Source: Brevibacillus fortis
GTDB taxonomy: Bacteria > Bacillota > Bacilli > Brevibacillales > Brevibacillaceae
NCBI RefSeq assembly: GCF_003013395.1
Contig: NZ_PXZM01000023.1
Coordinates: forward strand, 186,001 to 250,000
Direction of reading: 5' to 3'
DNA length: 64,000 nucleotides
Every line of letters begins with the position of its first letter. Positions within the stretch are counted from its first letter, which is position 1. The position numbers and the translations under genes were made by a program. The notes beneath the pieces are model-generated. The model was given only the letters and a program-made list of their open reading frames with translations, made no database searches and was not told where the DNA came from. Below, piece by piece: positions 50,923-60,942 of this stretch.

Positions 50923-51562
50923 TTTGGACGGGACCTTGCTGGACAGTCGGGATGCGGTTGTGGATGCGGTTGCTTTTACGGCTGAGCAGTACGCACCGGG
51001 ACATTTTAGCAGGGAAGAGCTGCTCGCGCGTTTTGGCGAATCGTTTGATGATTTTTTGGCGGCTGTGGCCAACGCAGCAGGAGTTCCTAACAAAAAGGAA
51101 GTGCTGCAAAGATATTTCGCCTACGTTCGGGAGCATCATGAAGATCATGTCAGACTGTTTCCGTTTGTTCGCGAAGGGCTGGAGAAGCTGAAGGCGGCAG
51201 GCTATTCGCTCGCAATCGTCACGAACAAGCAACGGGAGTTTACATTGGCTGGTCTGGAGATGGCAGGGATTGAGCATCTGTTTGAGGCAATCGTCACCGT
51301 CGATGATGTATCACGAGGCAAGCCGTCAGCTGAGCCTGTACAAAAAGCACTGGGGGCGCTGGGCAAACGTCCCGAGCAAGCCATGATGATCGGTGACAGT
51401 CGCTATGATGTACTTGCTGCTGTAGGAGCGGGTGTGCAATCTGTCGTGTTGGAGTGGTACGGACAAGAGAACTGGCTCTACGCTTCTCCGGATTACCGTT
51501 ACGCCGATTTCGAGACATTTGTTACGGAATTGCTGGCCGCAAAGGCACAAGGAGGGAAATAA
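50900..51562 (+). CDS. HAD-family phosphatase
   Basis: A 220-residue cytosolic HAD hydrolase of the phosphoglycolate phosphatase/PpaX type: motif I FDLDGTLLDS, motif II VTNKQ, motif III lysine in RGKPSAEPVQKAL and motif IV MIGDSRYDVLAA. GTG 50900 follows AAGGAGTG within glpP. In this operon a glycerol-3-phosphate or related phosphatase role is plausible. Confidence 0.85.
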   Translation: MIQALLFDLDGTLLDSRDAVVDAVAFTAEQYAPGHFSREELLARFGESFDDFLAAVANAAGVPNKKEVLQRYFAYVREHHEDHVRLFPFVREGLEKLKAAGYSLAIVTNKQREFTLAGLEMAGIEHLFEAIVTVDDVSRGKPSAEPVQKALGALGKRPEQAMMIGDSRYDVLAAVGAGVQSVVLEWYGQENWLYASPDYRYADFETFVTELLAAKAQGGK

Positions 51563-51568
51563 AAAAAG

Positions 51569-52636
51569 ATGGCACGTGTGGTGTTGGAGCAGGTAACGAA
51601 ATCCTTTCAGAATCAAAGCGTGGTCAAAGGATTGGATTTGGTCATTCCAGACGGCTCCTTTACGGTTCTGGTAGGTCCGTCCGGCTGTGGGAAATCAACC
51701 ACACTCAGGATGATCGCTGGCTTGGAAACAGTGACGGATGGCAAAATCATGATCGGTGATCAAACGGTAAACCAATTGCCACCTGGCAAGCGTGATATTG
51801 CGATGGTTTTTCAAAATTACGCCCTCTACCCAACCATGAACGTGTACGACAATATCGCCTATGGCTTGAGAAACCGCGGAACGTCGAAAAAGGAATGTCA
51901 GGTTCTGGTAGAGGAGATCGCTGAAATCGTCGGCTTATCCGACTATCTCAAACGCAAGCCTTCTCAGCTCTCTGGTGGTCAACGGCAGCGTGTCGCACTT
52001 GCTAGGGCCATGGTGAAAAAGCCAAAGGTCTTTCTGATGGACGAACCGCTCTCCAATCTCGATGCGAAGCTGCGAAATCAGATGCGCGTGGAATTGACCA
52101 GCTTACATAAGCAACTCGGCAGCACCTTCATCTACGTGACACATGATCAGGTAGAGGCGATGACCATGGGCGATCAGATCGTTGTCATGAATGACGGTCA
52201 CATTATGCAAGTAGCGGCCCCGATGGACTTGTATCAGGAGCCGGAAAATCTGTTTGTCGCCCAATTTATCGGTTCTCCGGCGATGAACATTGTTTCAGCG
52301 GAGGGCAGGAGTGAGCACGTATGGGGATTCCGCCCGGAAAAAGCAGTGTTGCTGCCTGCTGCTGTCTCTGCCATCACGAGCGAAGAGATGTGGAACGCAC
52401 GAGGTCAGGTCGTATCCAGGGAAATTCTCGGCTCAGACATGCTCCTTCATGTAGACACGGAAAAAGGCAGGGTCATCGTCAAAGCGGACTCGGAGGTAGC
52501 GATGCAGGTCGGCTCCTCGGTCACGGTCACTGTGCCGTGGGAGTACATGTATGTGTTCGAAAAGGGTAGCGGAAAACGAGTGGGTCGCATAAGTGGACGA
52601 GAGCCTGTATCGACACGTGCAGGAGGGGATAGCTGA
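51569..52636 (+). CDS. ugpC: ABC transporter ATPase, UgpC-type
   Basis: A 355-residue MalK/UgpC-type ATPase: Walker [14 protein letters not shown], signature [15 protein letters not shown], Walker [15 protein letters not shown], switch His in VTHDQVEAM, plus a C-terminal TOBE-like regulatory domain from about residue 245. It lies 6 bases after the HAD gene and its stop overlaps the ugpA start (ATGA). Energises glycerol-3-phosphate import. Confidence 0.9.
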   Translation: MARVVLEQVTKSFQNQSVVKGLDLVIPDGSFTVLVGPSGCGKSTTLRMIAGLETVTDGKIMIGDQTVNQLPPGKRDIAMVFQNYALYPTMNVYDNIAYGLRNRGTSKKECQVLVEEIAEIVGLSDYLKRKPSQLSGGQRQRVALARAMVKKPKVFLMDEPLSNLDAKLRNQMRVELTSLHKQLGSTFIYVTHDQVEAMTMGDQIVVMNDGHIMQVAAPMDLYQEPENLFVAQFIGSPAMNIVSAEGRSEHVWGFRPEKAVLLPAAVSAITSEEMWNARGQVVSREILGSDMLLHVDTEKGRVIVKADSEVAMQVGSSVTVTVPWEYMYVFEKGSGKRVGRISGREPVSTRAGGDS

Positions 52637-53592
52637 TGCGAAAAGCGGCAACTGTACAGGAGTTGCCGGGTGTAAGCCAGTCGAAAACAGAAGTGCGTCC
52701 GTCGGCATTTACATGGTCTGAGCTCGCGTCCCGGCTGCGTCCGTACTTGTATCTGGCACCCGCATTGATTTGCTTTGTCTTGTTCTTCTTTTACCCGATT
52801 GGCTCGATCATTTATTTGAGCTTTCAGGACTGGTCATTGATCAATCTGGAGCAAATGGAATGGGTCGGTTTGCAAAACTATCAGGACTTGATGCAGGACG
52901 GAGATTTTCATCAAGTATTGGGAAATACCGCGGTCTTTACCTTCGCGACAGTAGGGATCGGCCTGACGCTATCCTTCCTGCTCGCACTATGGCTGAACAA
53001 AAAGGCAAAGGTGTACGGCATTATTCAGGCGACTGTCTTCAGTCCTCACATCATTTCGCTGGTATCTGTCTCGATGTTGTGGATGTGGCTGATGGACCCG
53101 CAGTTTGGTCTGTTGAACGCAGCGTTGGAAGCGGTCGGGTTGCCTGCGTATACGTGGCTGACTGACCCGAAAAGTTCCTTGCTGTCACTCATTATCGTCA
53201 GCATTTGGAAAGGTGTCGGCTATAACACACTCATTTTCATCGCAGGACTGCAAAGCATTCCGAGTGATATTTACGAGGCAGCGGCGCTCGATCAATCGCC
53301 GTGGTGGCGGACGCTGAGGCGCATTACCATCCCGATGCTGTCGCCGACGATTTTCTTTTTGCTCATTATCAATACGATCTCATCCTTTCAAGCGTTTGAC
53401 ACGATTGCCATTATGACGCAGGGTGGTCCCATCAATAGTACGAACATGCTTGTCTACTACATTTACGAGCAAGGTATGGACTTCTACAATGGCGGGATTG
53501 CTTCGGCTGCCTCTGTCATTTTGCTGATCCTGGTAGGGATTTTAACAGCTTTGCATTTTCTGGTGATGTCCAAGCGCGTGCATTATCGCTGA
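52636..53592 (+). CDS. ugpA: ABC sugar-phosphate permease, UgpA-type
   Basis: A 318-residue inner-membrane permease with six helices and the EAA-loop DIYEAAALDQSPWWRTLRRI that docks to the ATPase. The N-terminal 35 residues are a longer than usual cytosolic extension. Overlaps ugpC by one base. Confidence 0.9.
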   Translation: MRKAATVQELPGVSQSKTEVRPSAFTWSELASRLRPYLYLAPALICFVLFFFYPIGSIIYLSFQDWSLINLEQMEWVGLQNYQDLMQDGDFHQVLGNTAVFTFATVGIGLTLSFLLALWLNKKAKVYGIIQATVFSPHIISLVSVSMLWMWLMDPQFGLLNAALEAVGLPAYTWLTDPKSSLLSLIIVSIWKGVGYNTLIFIAGLQSIPSDIYEAAALDQSPWWRTLRRITIPMLSPTIFFLLIINTISSFQAFDTIAIMTQGGPINSTNMLVYYIYEQGMDFYNGGIASAASVILLILVGILTALHFLVMSKRVHYR

Positions 53593-53618
53593 TGAACTCG
53601 TGAGAAAGGAGGAGCAGC

Positions 53619-54446
53619 ATGTATCGAGTGGTTTTGGCTTCACGCAAGACCGTGGAATGGATTGGGCTTTTGATCGTGGCTTTCCTGTTTGTGTTCCCGT
53701 TTCTATGGATGGCCTCGACGGCTTTCAAAACGATGCCAGAGGTCCGACAATTTCCCCCGACGCTATTGCCTGAGACGTGGGAGTGGAGCAACTTCGCCCA
53801 AGCGTGGGAATCAGGTCCGTTCCTTATGTATACGTGGAACAGCATTCTGGTTGCGGTAGGGATTTTGATCCTACAATTTTTGACGGCGGTGCCTGCGGCT
53901 TACGCTTTTGCCCGCTACAAGTTTCCCGGTCGCAATCTGCTGTTTGGTCTTGTCTTGATTGTCTTGATGATTCCTGGACAAGTCATCTTTTTGCCGATTT
54001 ACGTGCAATTGAGTGGCTGGGGACTCGTCAACACGCTGTGGTCGCTTATCCTGCCGTACGCTGCCAGTGCTTTCGGAATCTTCCTGCTGCGGCAAGCATT
54101 CATGCAGGTGCCCGATGAAGTGATCGAGGCGGCACGTCTGGATAACGCGTCCGAATGGAAGATCATGTGGACGATCATGGTCCCGATGGCAAAACCTGTG
54201 CTGGTCACTTTCGGACTATTCAGCTTTATTTACCACTGGAACGACTATTTCTGGCCGCTGATTATGACCAACAGTGACGAGGTGCGTACCTTGCCGATTG
54301 GAATATCCAGCTTGCATATGTCCGACGGCGGAACCTTGTGGAACGTCATGATGGCGGGCAACATGATCCTCATTCTACCGATTCTCGTGATTTTCTTCGT
54401 GGCACAACGGCATATTATCAAAGCGTTTATCTACCAATCCAAATAA
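53619..54446 (+). CDS. ugpE: ABC sugar-phosphate permease, UgpE-type
   Basis: A 275-residue permease with six helices and EAA-loop DEVIEAARLDNASEWKIMWT. ATG 53619 follows AAAGGAGGA. Partner of UgpA. Confidence 0.9.
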   Translation: MYRVVLASRKTVEWIGLLIVAFLFVFPFLWMASTAFKTMPEVRQFPPTLLPETWEWSNFAQAWESGPFLMYTWNSILVAVGILILQFLTAVPAAYAFARYKFPGRNLLFGLVLIVLMIPGQVIFLPIYVQLSGWGLVNTLWSLILPYAASAFGIFLLRQAFMQVPDEVIEAARLDNASEWKIMWTIMVPMAKPVLVTFGLFSFIYHWNDYFWPLIMTNSDEVRTLPIGISSLHMSDGGTLWNVMMAGNMILILPILVIFFVAQRHIIKAFIYQSK

Positions 54447-54477
54447 AAAAGATAGCTCTTAGGGAGGAAATCAAACC

Positions 54478-55806
54478 ATGTTTTCAATGAAAAAGACTGG
54501 AACGATTCTATGTGCATTGACTATCGGTTTGTCAGGAGTATTGGCTGGATGCGGATCATCTGGAAAAGAACAGTCTGCTAGTACAGGCAGCACTTCTCAG
54601 CCTGCAGCGTCTACAGCATCCAGTGGTCCTGTCGAAATTGATTTCTGGTATGCGTTGGGTGGCGTCCGTGGGAAAACCATCGAGGATATGGTCAAAAAAT
54701 TCAATGAAATACATAAAGATATTATCGTCAAACCAGCCTACCAAGGTGCGTATCAAGAGAACCACTCCAAAGTACTGGCATCTGTAGCAGCGGGCAACAA
54801 TCCTGATGTTACGATGGTCGAGATCGCTTCTATCGCGGCATTTGCTGATGCGAAGGTTTTGGAAGATTTGACGCCCTACTCGCAAGGGGATGAAAAGAAA
54901 TACATTCCAGGTCTCATGAAAAACTCTTATTGGAATGACAAACTGTACGCAGTGCCATTTAACCGCTCCACTCCACTGTTGTACATCAACCGCGATATGT
55001 TAAAAGAAGCAGGACTTGATTCAAACGGTCCGAAAACATGGGATGAGCTCGTCAGCTTCTCGCAAAAGCTGAGCAAAAAAGAAGGGGACAAAATTACCCG
55101 ATACGGCTTCTCGACGCCTGTCGATATCTGGTTCTACGAAGCGCTTGTTTTCCAAGGCGGGGGCAACATCCTGAGCGAGAACGGCAAGGAGCTAACCATC
55201 AACAACGAAGCAGGAAAAGCACCGCTTGAGCTCTGGTCCAAAATGGTGAAGGAAGGCATTATGAAAAACCCTCCTGGGGAGAACTACAACGCGTGGGATG
55301 TAGCGGAGCAAGACTTCTTGAATCAAAAAGTAGGCATGATTTTTACCTCGACAGGTTCCTTGACGGAATTGAAGAAAAATGCCAAATTTGACATGGGTGC
55401 AGCCTTTTTGCCAGCCAATAAAACGTCGGGTACGCCAACGGGCGGTGCGAATCTCGTAATGCTGGCGAAGTCGACAGATGCGGAGAAAAAAGCAGCGTGG
55501 GAATTCATGAAGTGGATGACCGATACCGAGCAAACGGTTCCTTGGTCGATCGCTTCCGGTTATATGCCTGTCACAACAGAAGCAATCGATTCGGCTGAAA
55601 TGAAGGCATTCTATGAAAAAGAGCCAAACTTCAAGGTCGCAGTAGATCAGCTGCAATACGGCTATCCTCGTCCAATGGCTCCAGGCTACAAAGAATTGCA
55701 GGATGTGATTCAAAAAGAACTCCAGCGTGCTATGCTTGGTCAAGCGACTGTAGATGAAGCGATGCAGGCGGCAACGGAAAAAGGCAGCAAGCTTTTGAAA
55801 AAATAA
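54478..55806 (+). CDS. ugpB: Glycerol-3-phosphate-binding lipoprotein, UgpB-type
   Basis: A 442-residue extracytoplasmic binding lipoprotein: lipobox VLAGC (Cys near residue 25), then a family-1 solute-binding fold beginning VEIDFWYALGGVRGKTIED, a hallmark of UgpB (FWHSM/FWYAL type), with YAVPFNRSTPLLYINRDML. ATG 54478 follows GGGAGGAAA. It captures glycerol-3-phosphate or glycerophosphodiesters for UgpAEC. Confidence 0.9.
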   Translation: MFSMKKTGTILCALTIGLSGVLAGCGSSGKEQSASTGSTSQPAASTASSGPVEIDFWYALGGVRGKTIEDMVKKFNEIHKDIIVKPAYQGAYQENHSKVLASVAAGNNPDVTMVEIASIAAFADAKVLEDLTPYSQGDEKKYIPGLMKNSYWNDKLYAVPFNRSTPLLYINRDMLKEAGLDSNGPKTWDELVSFSQKLSKKEGDKITRYGFSTPVDIWFYEALVFQGGGNILSENGKELTINNEAGKAPLELWSKMVKEGIMKNPPGENYNAWDVAEQDFLNQKVGMIFTSTGSLTELKKNAKFDMGAAFLPANKTSGTPTGGANLVMLAKSTDAEKKAAWEFMKWMTDTEQTVPWSIASGYMPVTTEAIDSAEMKAFYEKEPNFKVAVDQLQYGYPRPMAPGYKELQDVIQKELQRAMLGQATVDEAMQAATEKGSKLLKK

Positions 55807-55836
55807 CAGAAACGAAACGATAGAGGAGCTGGCGAA

Positions 55837-56556
55837 ATGAACATTTGTATGGCACATCGCGGGTGGTCAGGCAAAGCCCCGGAGAATACAATGACAGCGA
55901 TTCGACTGGCTTTGGCAGAGCCAGCTATCAAAGGAATGGAAATTGATGTACAGCTGACGCGTGACGGTGTTCCGGTGCTGATTCATGACTTTACGCTGGA
56001 ACGCACGACCAATGGCCACGGTCTGGTCATGGATCATACCTTGGCAGAGCTGCGAGAGCTGGATGCAGGGAGCTGGTTTGGCGACAAGTTTGCTGGCGAG
56101 CGAATCCCTACACTGGAGGAAGTGCTGATCGCAGTAAAAGGTCGTTGCACGCTAAATATCGAGTTGAAGGCAACAAGCGACATGTATCCTGGTATCGCAG
56201 AAAAGGTGCTCGCGCTTGTAGAAAAGCATGGAATGAAGCAAGAGGTGTACCTGACTTCATTTGACCACGATTTGATCCGTCACGTTCGCACACTCGATCA
56301 AGAAGTGCAGACAGGTCTCATTGTATATGGTCGCCCTGTACTCATGCTGGAACAGATGGAGGCAGCAGGTGCGACGATTCTCTCCATGGGCTATCCGTTC
56401 CTGACTCGTGAGCTAGCGGTAGCCGCGATCGAAAAAGGCTTCAAAGTCATCGCGTGGACGCTGGATGATCCGAAGCATATCCGCGAAGTCATTTCGTGGC
56501 ATCCCCAGGTTCAAATTTGCACGAACCATCCTGACCGGATGTGGGAGTTTGTATAA
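55837..56556 (+). CDS. Glycerophosphodiester phosphodiesterase
   Basis: A 239-residue cytosolic GDPD with a TIM barrel: catalytic start AHRGWSGKAPENTMTAIRLA, metal ligands in GMEIDVQLTRDGVPVLIHD, and LNIELKATS. It splits glycerophosphodiesters into glycerol-3-phosphate and an alcohol. No signal peptide, so it acts on diesters imported by the Ugp system encoded just upstream. ATG 55837 follows AGAGGAGCTGG. A terminator follows. Confidence 0.92.
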   Translation: MNICMAHRGWSGKAPENTMTAIRLALAEPAIKGMEIDVQLTRDGVPVLIHDFTLERTTNGHGLVMDHTLAELRELDAGSWFGDKFAGERIPTLEEVLIAVKGRCTLNIELKATSDMYPGIAEKVLALVEKHGMKQEVYLTSFDHDLIRHVRTLDQEVQTGLIVYGRPVLMLEQMEAAGATILSMGYPFLTRELAVAAIEKGFKVIAWTLDDPKHIREVISWHPQVQICTNHPDRMWEFV

Positions 56557-56567
56557 GCGAGAGCAAG

Positions 56568-56602
56568 AAAAAGCCGCCGGGCAACATGCAAGGCGGCTTT
56601 CC
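56568..56602. terminator. Bidirectional terminator
   Basis: AAAAAGCCGCC / GGCGGCTTT stem between convergent genes; the T-run is stronger on the reverse strand. Confidence 0.88.
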
Positions 56603-56620
56603 TTGTTTTCATTGTTTGGA

Positions 56621-58609
56621 CTATATCTTGAATTTGCTTACATGAGATTGCAGTTCTTCGGCTATTCTTGCCAGAGAAGTAGCTGATGAATTGACTTCTT
56701 CCATAGCTGCCAGCTGTTCTTCTGTGGCGGCCGACACGCTTTGTGTTCCGTCAGCAGAATTCTCCGCTACTTCTTCAATGACACTGACCAATTCTACCAC
56801 CTGTTTGGTGCCAAAAGACATTTGCTCAGAATAAGCCTTTACTTCTTGAATTTGGCTGGCCACCTGCGTGACAGCATCTTGAATCTGTTCGAAGGACTTG
56901 CCTGCATTGTTAACGACCGTAAGTCCAGTAGCGACCTCTTTGGTGCCCTGTTCCATCGAAAGGACAGCCTGGTTTGATTCGAGCTGAATCGTCGTAATCA
57001 ACAGTTTGATCTGTTGCGCGGATTGCGCGGACTGCTCAGCCAATTTGCGCACTTCGTCTGCCACAACGGCGAATCCGCGCCCCTGTTCACCAGCTCTCGC
57101 CGCTTCAATAGCTGCGTTAAGCGCTAACAGATTTGTTTGTTCAGCTATGGCTGTGATGACTTGTACGATTTGTCCGATTTCCTGCGAGCTGTTTCCTAAT
57201 CGTTTGACGATATCGGCAATGTTGCCGACAGTGTTCTCGATCGATTGCATCTGGCTGATAACGACCTGAAGGGCCTGATTGCCTTCCACTGCAATTTGGG
57301 AAGCGCCCAAAGCCGATTCGGCAGCTTGCTGTGCATTCGTGGCAACCTGCTGAGCCCCTGTCGATACGCCTTGAATTGCGTTGACACTTTCCTCTACACT
57401 CTTCACTTGCTTTTCCGCACCGTAAGCTACTTCCTGAATCGTTATTGCGATTTGCTCGGTAGCCTTGCTCGTATGATCGGCGTTGACCGACAATTCCTCT
57501 GCTGAAGAAGCAAGATCTGAAGCTGTATCATTTACTTGTTGAATAATCGTTCGCAGGTTGAGCACCATTGTGTTTACTGATTGGGATAGCTGTCCAACCT
57601 CATCCTTGGTTCGAATTTGCAAGGGTTGTACAGTCAGTTCACCCTCGGAAATGCGGTTAGCCACGGAGGCAACTGCCGCAATAGGGCGTGTGATTTGCCG
57701 GGAAACAGCGTATGCGATTGCGATCACGACAGCAACAACAATGATGACAATGATGGTAACCATGGTGGTAACGGATGAAACCGCAGATGTTATGGATTCG
57801 ACAGGGATATGCAGATACAAACCAAAGTTGGTCTTGGGAATGGGGGAGTAGGTGACAACGTATTCCTTGCCATTGTCCGAGTAGCTGTATGAGCCCTTTT
57901 CCGTTTTTCCTGATTTAAGGATTTCCATTAATGGTTGCGGCAGAGCGGATTCCGCAAGCGGTTTTCCGATCAGATCCTGGGTAGGATGGTACTGAATGTT
58001 GTCCTTGTTATCAACGAGAATCGGATAACCATCGTTGCCTACTTTCAAATCCTTGAGGAATGTAGATGTGAAGTTATCTACATTGACGAGCCCGGTCAAG
58101 ACACCAAGCTTCTCATTGTTTTTCGCTTTTACAGGGGAAGCGACGATGATAGAGCGATTACCGGTTGTCTTCGCAACAAGAACATCGGAGAAGCTGGGCT
58201 TGTCCTGCATACCGTCTTTGAAGAATTGGCGCTCGCCAAGATTGATTCCAACGCTTTTGGGGAACGTATCAGCCGTTACTTTTCCATCGCTTGCGATAAA
58301 CGTATTTCCGTCATACAGTTTCATTTCCTCGGTAAACTTGCGGATGAATTCATTTTTTGCCGCTGCATCATCGGATTGAATATCCGAGGTACGGGCTAAA
58401 ACCTGAATTTCTGTCATACGCCGGTCTAGATATTGATCCATAGCTATGGCTGTACTGGAAGTAAGATCAACATAGGATGATTTTTGTTTATCAATCAGAA
58501 TGGATGAAAAGCTGTTCGTGATAAACAAAGAAACGGCAATAAGTGGAATGACGGCCACAACGAGAAACCAAAGGATCATTTTGTTCCTGAGTTTGTTGAA
58601 TAAAAACAT
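56621..58609 (-). CDS. Methyl-accepting chemotaxis protein with dCache-type sensor
   Basis: A 662-residue MCP: N-terminal membrane helix ([20 protein letters not shown]), an outer dCache domain of about 240 residues ([35 protein letters not shown]), a second helix ([20 protein letters not shown]), HAMP, and a signalling hairpin with tip [19 protein letters not shown] 58609 follows AGGAGTGG. Ligand probably a small molecule such as an amino acid, not decided. Confidence 0.93.
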   Translation of the reverse strand: MFLFNKLRNKMILWFLVVAVIPLIAVSLFITNSFSSILIDKQKSSYVDLTSSTAIAMDQYLDRRMTEIQVLARTSDIQSDDAAAKNEFIRKFTEEMKLYDGNTFIASDGKVTADTFPKSVGINLGERQFFKDGMQDKPSFSDVLVAKTTGNRSIIVASPVKAKNNEKLGVLTGLVNVDNFTSTFLKDLKVGNDGYPILVDNKDNIQYHPTQDLIGKPLAESALPQPLMEILKSGKTEKGSYSYSDNGKEYVVTYSPIPKTNFGLYLHIPVESITSAVSSVTTMVTIIVIIVVAVVIAIAYAVSRQITRPIAAVASVANRISEGELTVQPLQIRTKDEVGQLSQSVNTMVLNLRTIIQQVNDTASDLASSAEELSVNADHTSKATEQIAITIQEVAYGAEKQVKSVEESVNAIQGVSTGAQQVATNAQQAAESALGASQIAVEGNQALQVVISQMQSIENTVGNIADIVKRLGNSSQEIGQIVQVITAIAEQTNLLALNAAIEAARAGEQGRGFAVVADEVRKLAEQSAQSAQQIKLLITTIQLESNQAVLSMEQGTKEVATGLTVVNNAGKSFEQIQDAVTQVASQIQEVKAYSEQMSFGTKQVVELVSVIEEVAENSADGTQSVSAATEEQLAAMEEVNSSATSLARIAEELQSHVSKFKI

Positions 58610-58654
58610 AGGTTTTTCCACTCCTAATCCGTGATTGTCTGCCACACGGAAATA

Positions 58655-58691
58655 TAAAAAAGGTAGACCGCTGAGAGTAACTCAGCAGTCT
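58655..58691 (-). terminator. Terminator of ggt
   Basis: On the reverse strand AGACTGCTGAG / CTCAGCGGTCT and a T-rich tail just after the ggt stop. Confidence 0.85.
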
Positions 58692-58700
58692 GACAAAATA

Positions 58701-60419
58701 TCAATATCCCATTGCTGCGCCTTCACCGCGAGGGTCGGCACCGCCAAATTTTACATTGGTTTGCGGGTCAATCAGGATTGCGCCGGACTGTCCCATCGTA
58801 TCGGTATAGGCTGCTTCCAGCTTTTCGACTGGATGCCCACGTTTAATTAACTCGTCCAGGACTTCTTGAGGGATGCGGCTTTCCACCTTGAGATTGTTGG
58901 AATCAGATCCCCAGTTGCGTCCATGCAGCCATCTTGGCGCTTCGATTGCGTCTTGCACGCTGAAACCAAAGTCGATGATACGCGTGACGAGAGCGGCTTG
59001 CGTTTGCGGCTGTCCTTCTCCCCCTTGTGTTCCGTAGAGAAGATAAGGCTTGTCCCCTTTAAAGAGCATAGCTGGGTTAATTGTGTGGAAGGTGCGTTTT
59101 CCTGGTTCCAAGTGATTGATGTGTTTGGGATCCAAAGAGAAATAGCTTCCGCGGTTTTGCAGAAGGATGCCCGTATCTTTCGCTACGATGCCGGAACCCC
59201 AGTCAAAATAGTGACTCTGAATGATGGACACTGCATTTCCATCTTTGTCGACGATCCCGAACCAGGTTGTATCGCCTTTTGGATCAAGCGGTTTTACGGA
59301 TTTGGCGGCTTGTTTCATATCAATGCGCGCAGCTAAATCTTTCCCGTGCTGCTTGGACAACAGATCATCCACAGGGATATCCACAAAGGCAGGGTCAGTC
59401 AGCCATTTGTCGCGGTCAGCAAAAGCCTGTTTGGTAGCTTCCACAATCGTGTGATAGTAATCGGGTGTTCCTTCACCCATGCTCTTGATGTCATAGTTAT
59501 TCAAAACATTAAGAATAGAGAGCGATGCCATGCCTTGGGAGTTAGGTGGAACGTTGTACGCCTTATAACCGCGGTAGTCTACCGAAATTGGATCTGCCCA
59601 AGTGGAGGTGTGCTTCTCAAAATCTTTCAACGTGAGCAACCCGCCGTTGGCTTGCATGTCTGCTACGATTTTTTTAGCAACTTCTCCTTTATAAAAACCG
59701 TCAGCGCCTTTTTTTGCAATGATTCGCAAAGTATTGGCAAGATCCTTTTGTTTGAGGATGTCGCCTGCTGCATAGGGATCGCCGTTGGGCTTCAGGAATG
59801 TTTTACGGAATCCATCAAAACGTTGAAGATTCTTCAGGACATTGTCAGTTGGATCTGTCGCGTATTTCGTCCAATATACTTGGTTGGGGGAGACTGGATA
59901 TCCGTTCTCGGCGTATCCAATAGCAGGCTCCAGCAGTCTGTTCCATTGAAGCTTACTCTTGCCCATGCTTTTATGGGCGTAGTTGTACGCCTCCCACCAG
60001 CCGGAGACGACACCAGGGACAGTGTTTGCCGATTCATAACCGCGGGACGGGATTTTTTCGTAGCCTTTGTTTTTGTAATAGTCGATGGTTGCCTTTTCGC
60101 CTGAGCGACCACTGCCGTTTAACGCCTTCAGCTCTTTTGTTTTGGCATTGTAGATGAGCCAGAAGTTATCTCCGCCAATGGTTGTGTAATGAGGATAGAC
60201 GACAGCTAATGTGGAAGCGGCTGTAATAGCAGCATCTACTGCATTTCCACCGTCCTCCAATGTCTTCAGGGCCGCAGCCGTAGCCAGATAGTGAGGAGTC
60301 GTCACCATTGCGTTCGGTGACATCGATGTTGGACGGTTAGCAGCTTGTGCCCCAGAGAATGTTGATAACCCGATGACAGCAGTCAGCGCGACGGTCGAGA
60401 GTTTCTTCAAGAATGACAT
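58701..60419 (-). CDS. ggt: Secreted gamma-glutamyltransferase
   Basis: A 572-residue exported Ntn-hydrolase: signal peptide (LSTVALTAVIGLSTFSGAQA), then the large subunit with MVTTPHYLATAAALKTLEDG, and the autoprocessing nucleophile threonine in GDTTWFGIVDKDGNAVS that starts the small subunit. It transfers or hydrolyses gamma-glutamyl groups of glutathione or polyglutamate outside the cell. ATG 60419 has GAAGGAGG 10 bases upstream; an upstream GTG frame reads into a second AAAGGAGG and is less likely. It lies behind a c-di-GMP-I riboswitch. Confidence 0.93.
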   Translation of the reverse strand: MSFLKKLSTVALTAVIGLSTFSGAQAANRPTSMSPNAMVTTPHYLATAAALKTLEDGGNAVDAAITAASTLAVVYPHYTTIGGDNFWLIYNAKTKELKALNGSGRSGEKATIDYYKNKGYEKIPSRGYESANTVPGVVSGWWEAYNYAHKSMGKSKLQWNRLLEPAIGYAENGYPVSPNQVYWTKYATDPTDNVLKNLQRFDGFRKTFLKPNGDPYAAGDILKQKDLANTLRIIAKKGADGFYKGEVAKKIVADMQANGGLLTLKDFEKHTSTWADPISVDYRGYKAYNVPPNSQGMASLSILNVLNNYDIKSMGEGTPDYYHTIVEATKQAFADRDKWLTDPAFVDIPVDDLLSKQHGKDLAARIDMKQAAKSVKPLDPKGDTTWFGIVDKDGNAVSIIQSHYFDWGSGIVAKDTGILLQNRGSYFSLDPKHINHLEPGKRTFHTINPAMLFKGDKPYLLYGTQGGEGQPQTQAALVTRIIDFGFSVQDAIEAPRWLHGRNWGSDSNNLKVESRIPQEVLDELIKRGHPVEKLEAAYTDTMGQSGAILIDPQTNVKFGGADPRGEGAAMGY

Positions 60420-60551
60420 TCCTATGAAACCTCCTTCATGATGAATAGAATAATGATTCATTAAACCGGCTATCCGCTGTTGCCTCACCTCCTTTAAAAG
60501 CTAAAAATACACAAACATACAAAAATAGACAAAAATAGACATAATGAGCGC

Positions 60552-60685
60552 AAAAAAAGACCAATGATATAGGATCATTGGTCTCGTCCTACATCAATAC
60601 TTCGGTAGCTGGCAAGCGTGTCCGCTGTTGCGGAGGTAGCCCCTATAGCTTTGCGTCGCCGGATTTCCCCGGGTATGCCGTTTCG
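60552..60685 (-). ncRNA. c-di-GMP-I (GEMM) riboswitch with terminator
   Basis: On the reverse strand the leader shows GGCATACC, a short stem with GGAAAT loop, the diagnostic GACGCAAAGC, GGGGCTACC, a TCCGC/GCGGA hairpin and TTGCCAGCTACCG, matching the c-di-GMP-I consensus and the order seen in Vc2. A terminator, perfect 10-bp stem GACCAATGAT/ATCATTGGTC with loop CCTAT and T7, follows at 60583-60552. The next gene downstream on that strand is ggt. The rest of 60420-60551 is AT-rich leader with TCTATTTTTG repeats; 60686-60942 shows nothing else. Confidence 0.82.
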
Positions 60686-60942
60686 ATATCAATGGATGAA
60701 GTAGAAAATTGACACATATACTGATTCGATCGTTGTGGGAGAATGTTCCTAATAAAACTCCGTTTGCCAATAATATAGACTATTTAACATTTGGGGTAAA
60801 TAAGAAAAATTTTTTTCATCCAGAAAATAAGAAGAATAATATGGGAAAGGTTGTTTTTCGCAGACATTCACACACCTCCTGGGGCTGAACTGCTTATGAT
60901 AGTAAAAAGGCATTGTAATTGCCAAGGAGTGAAACATCAGCC

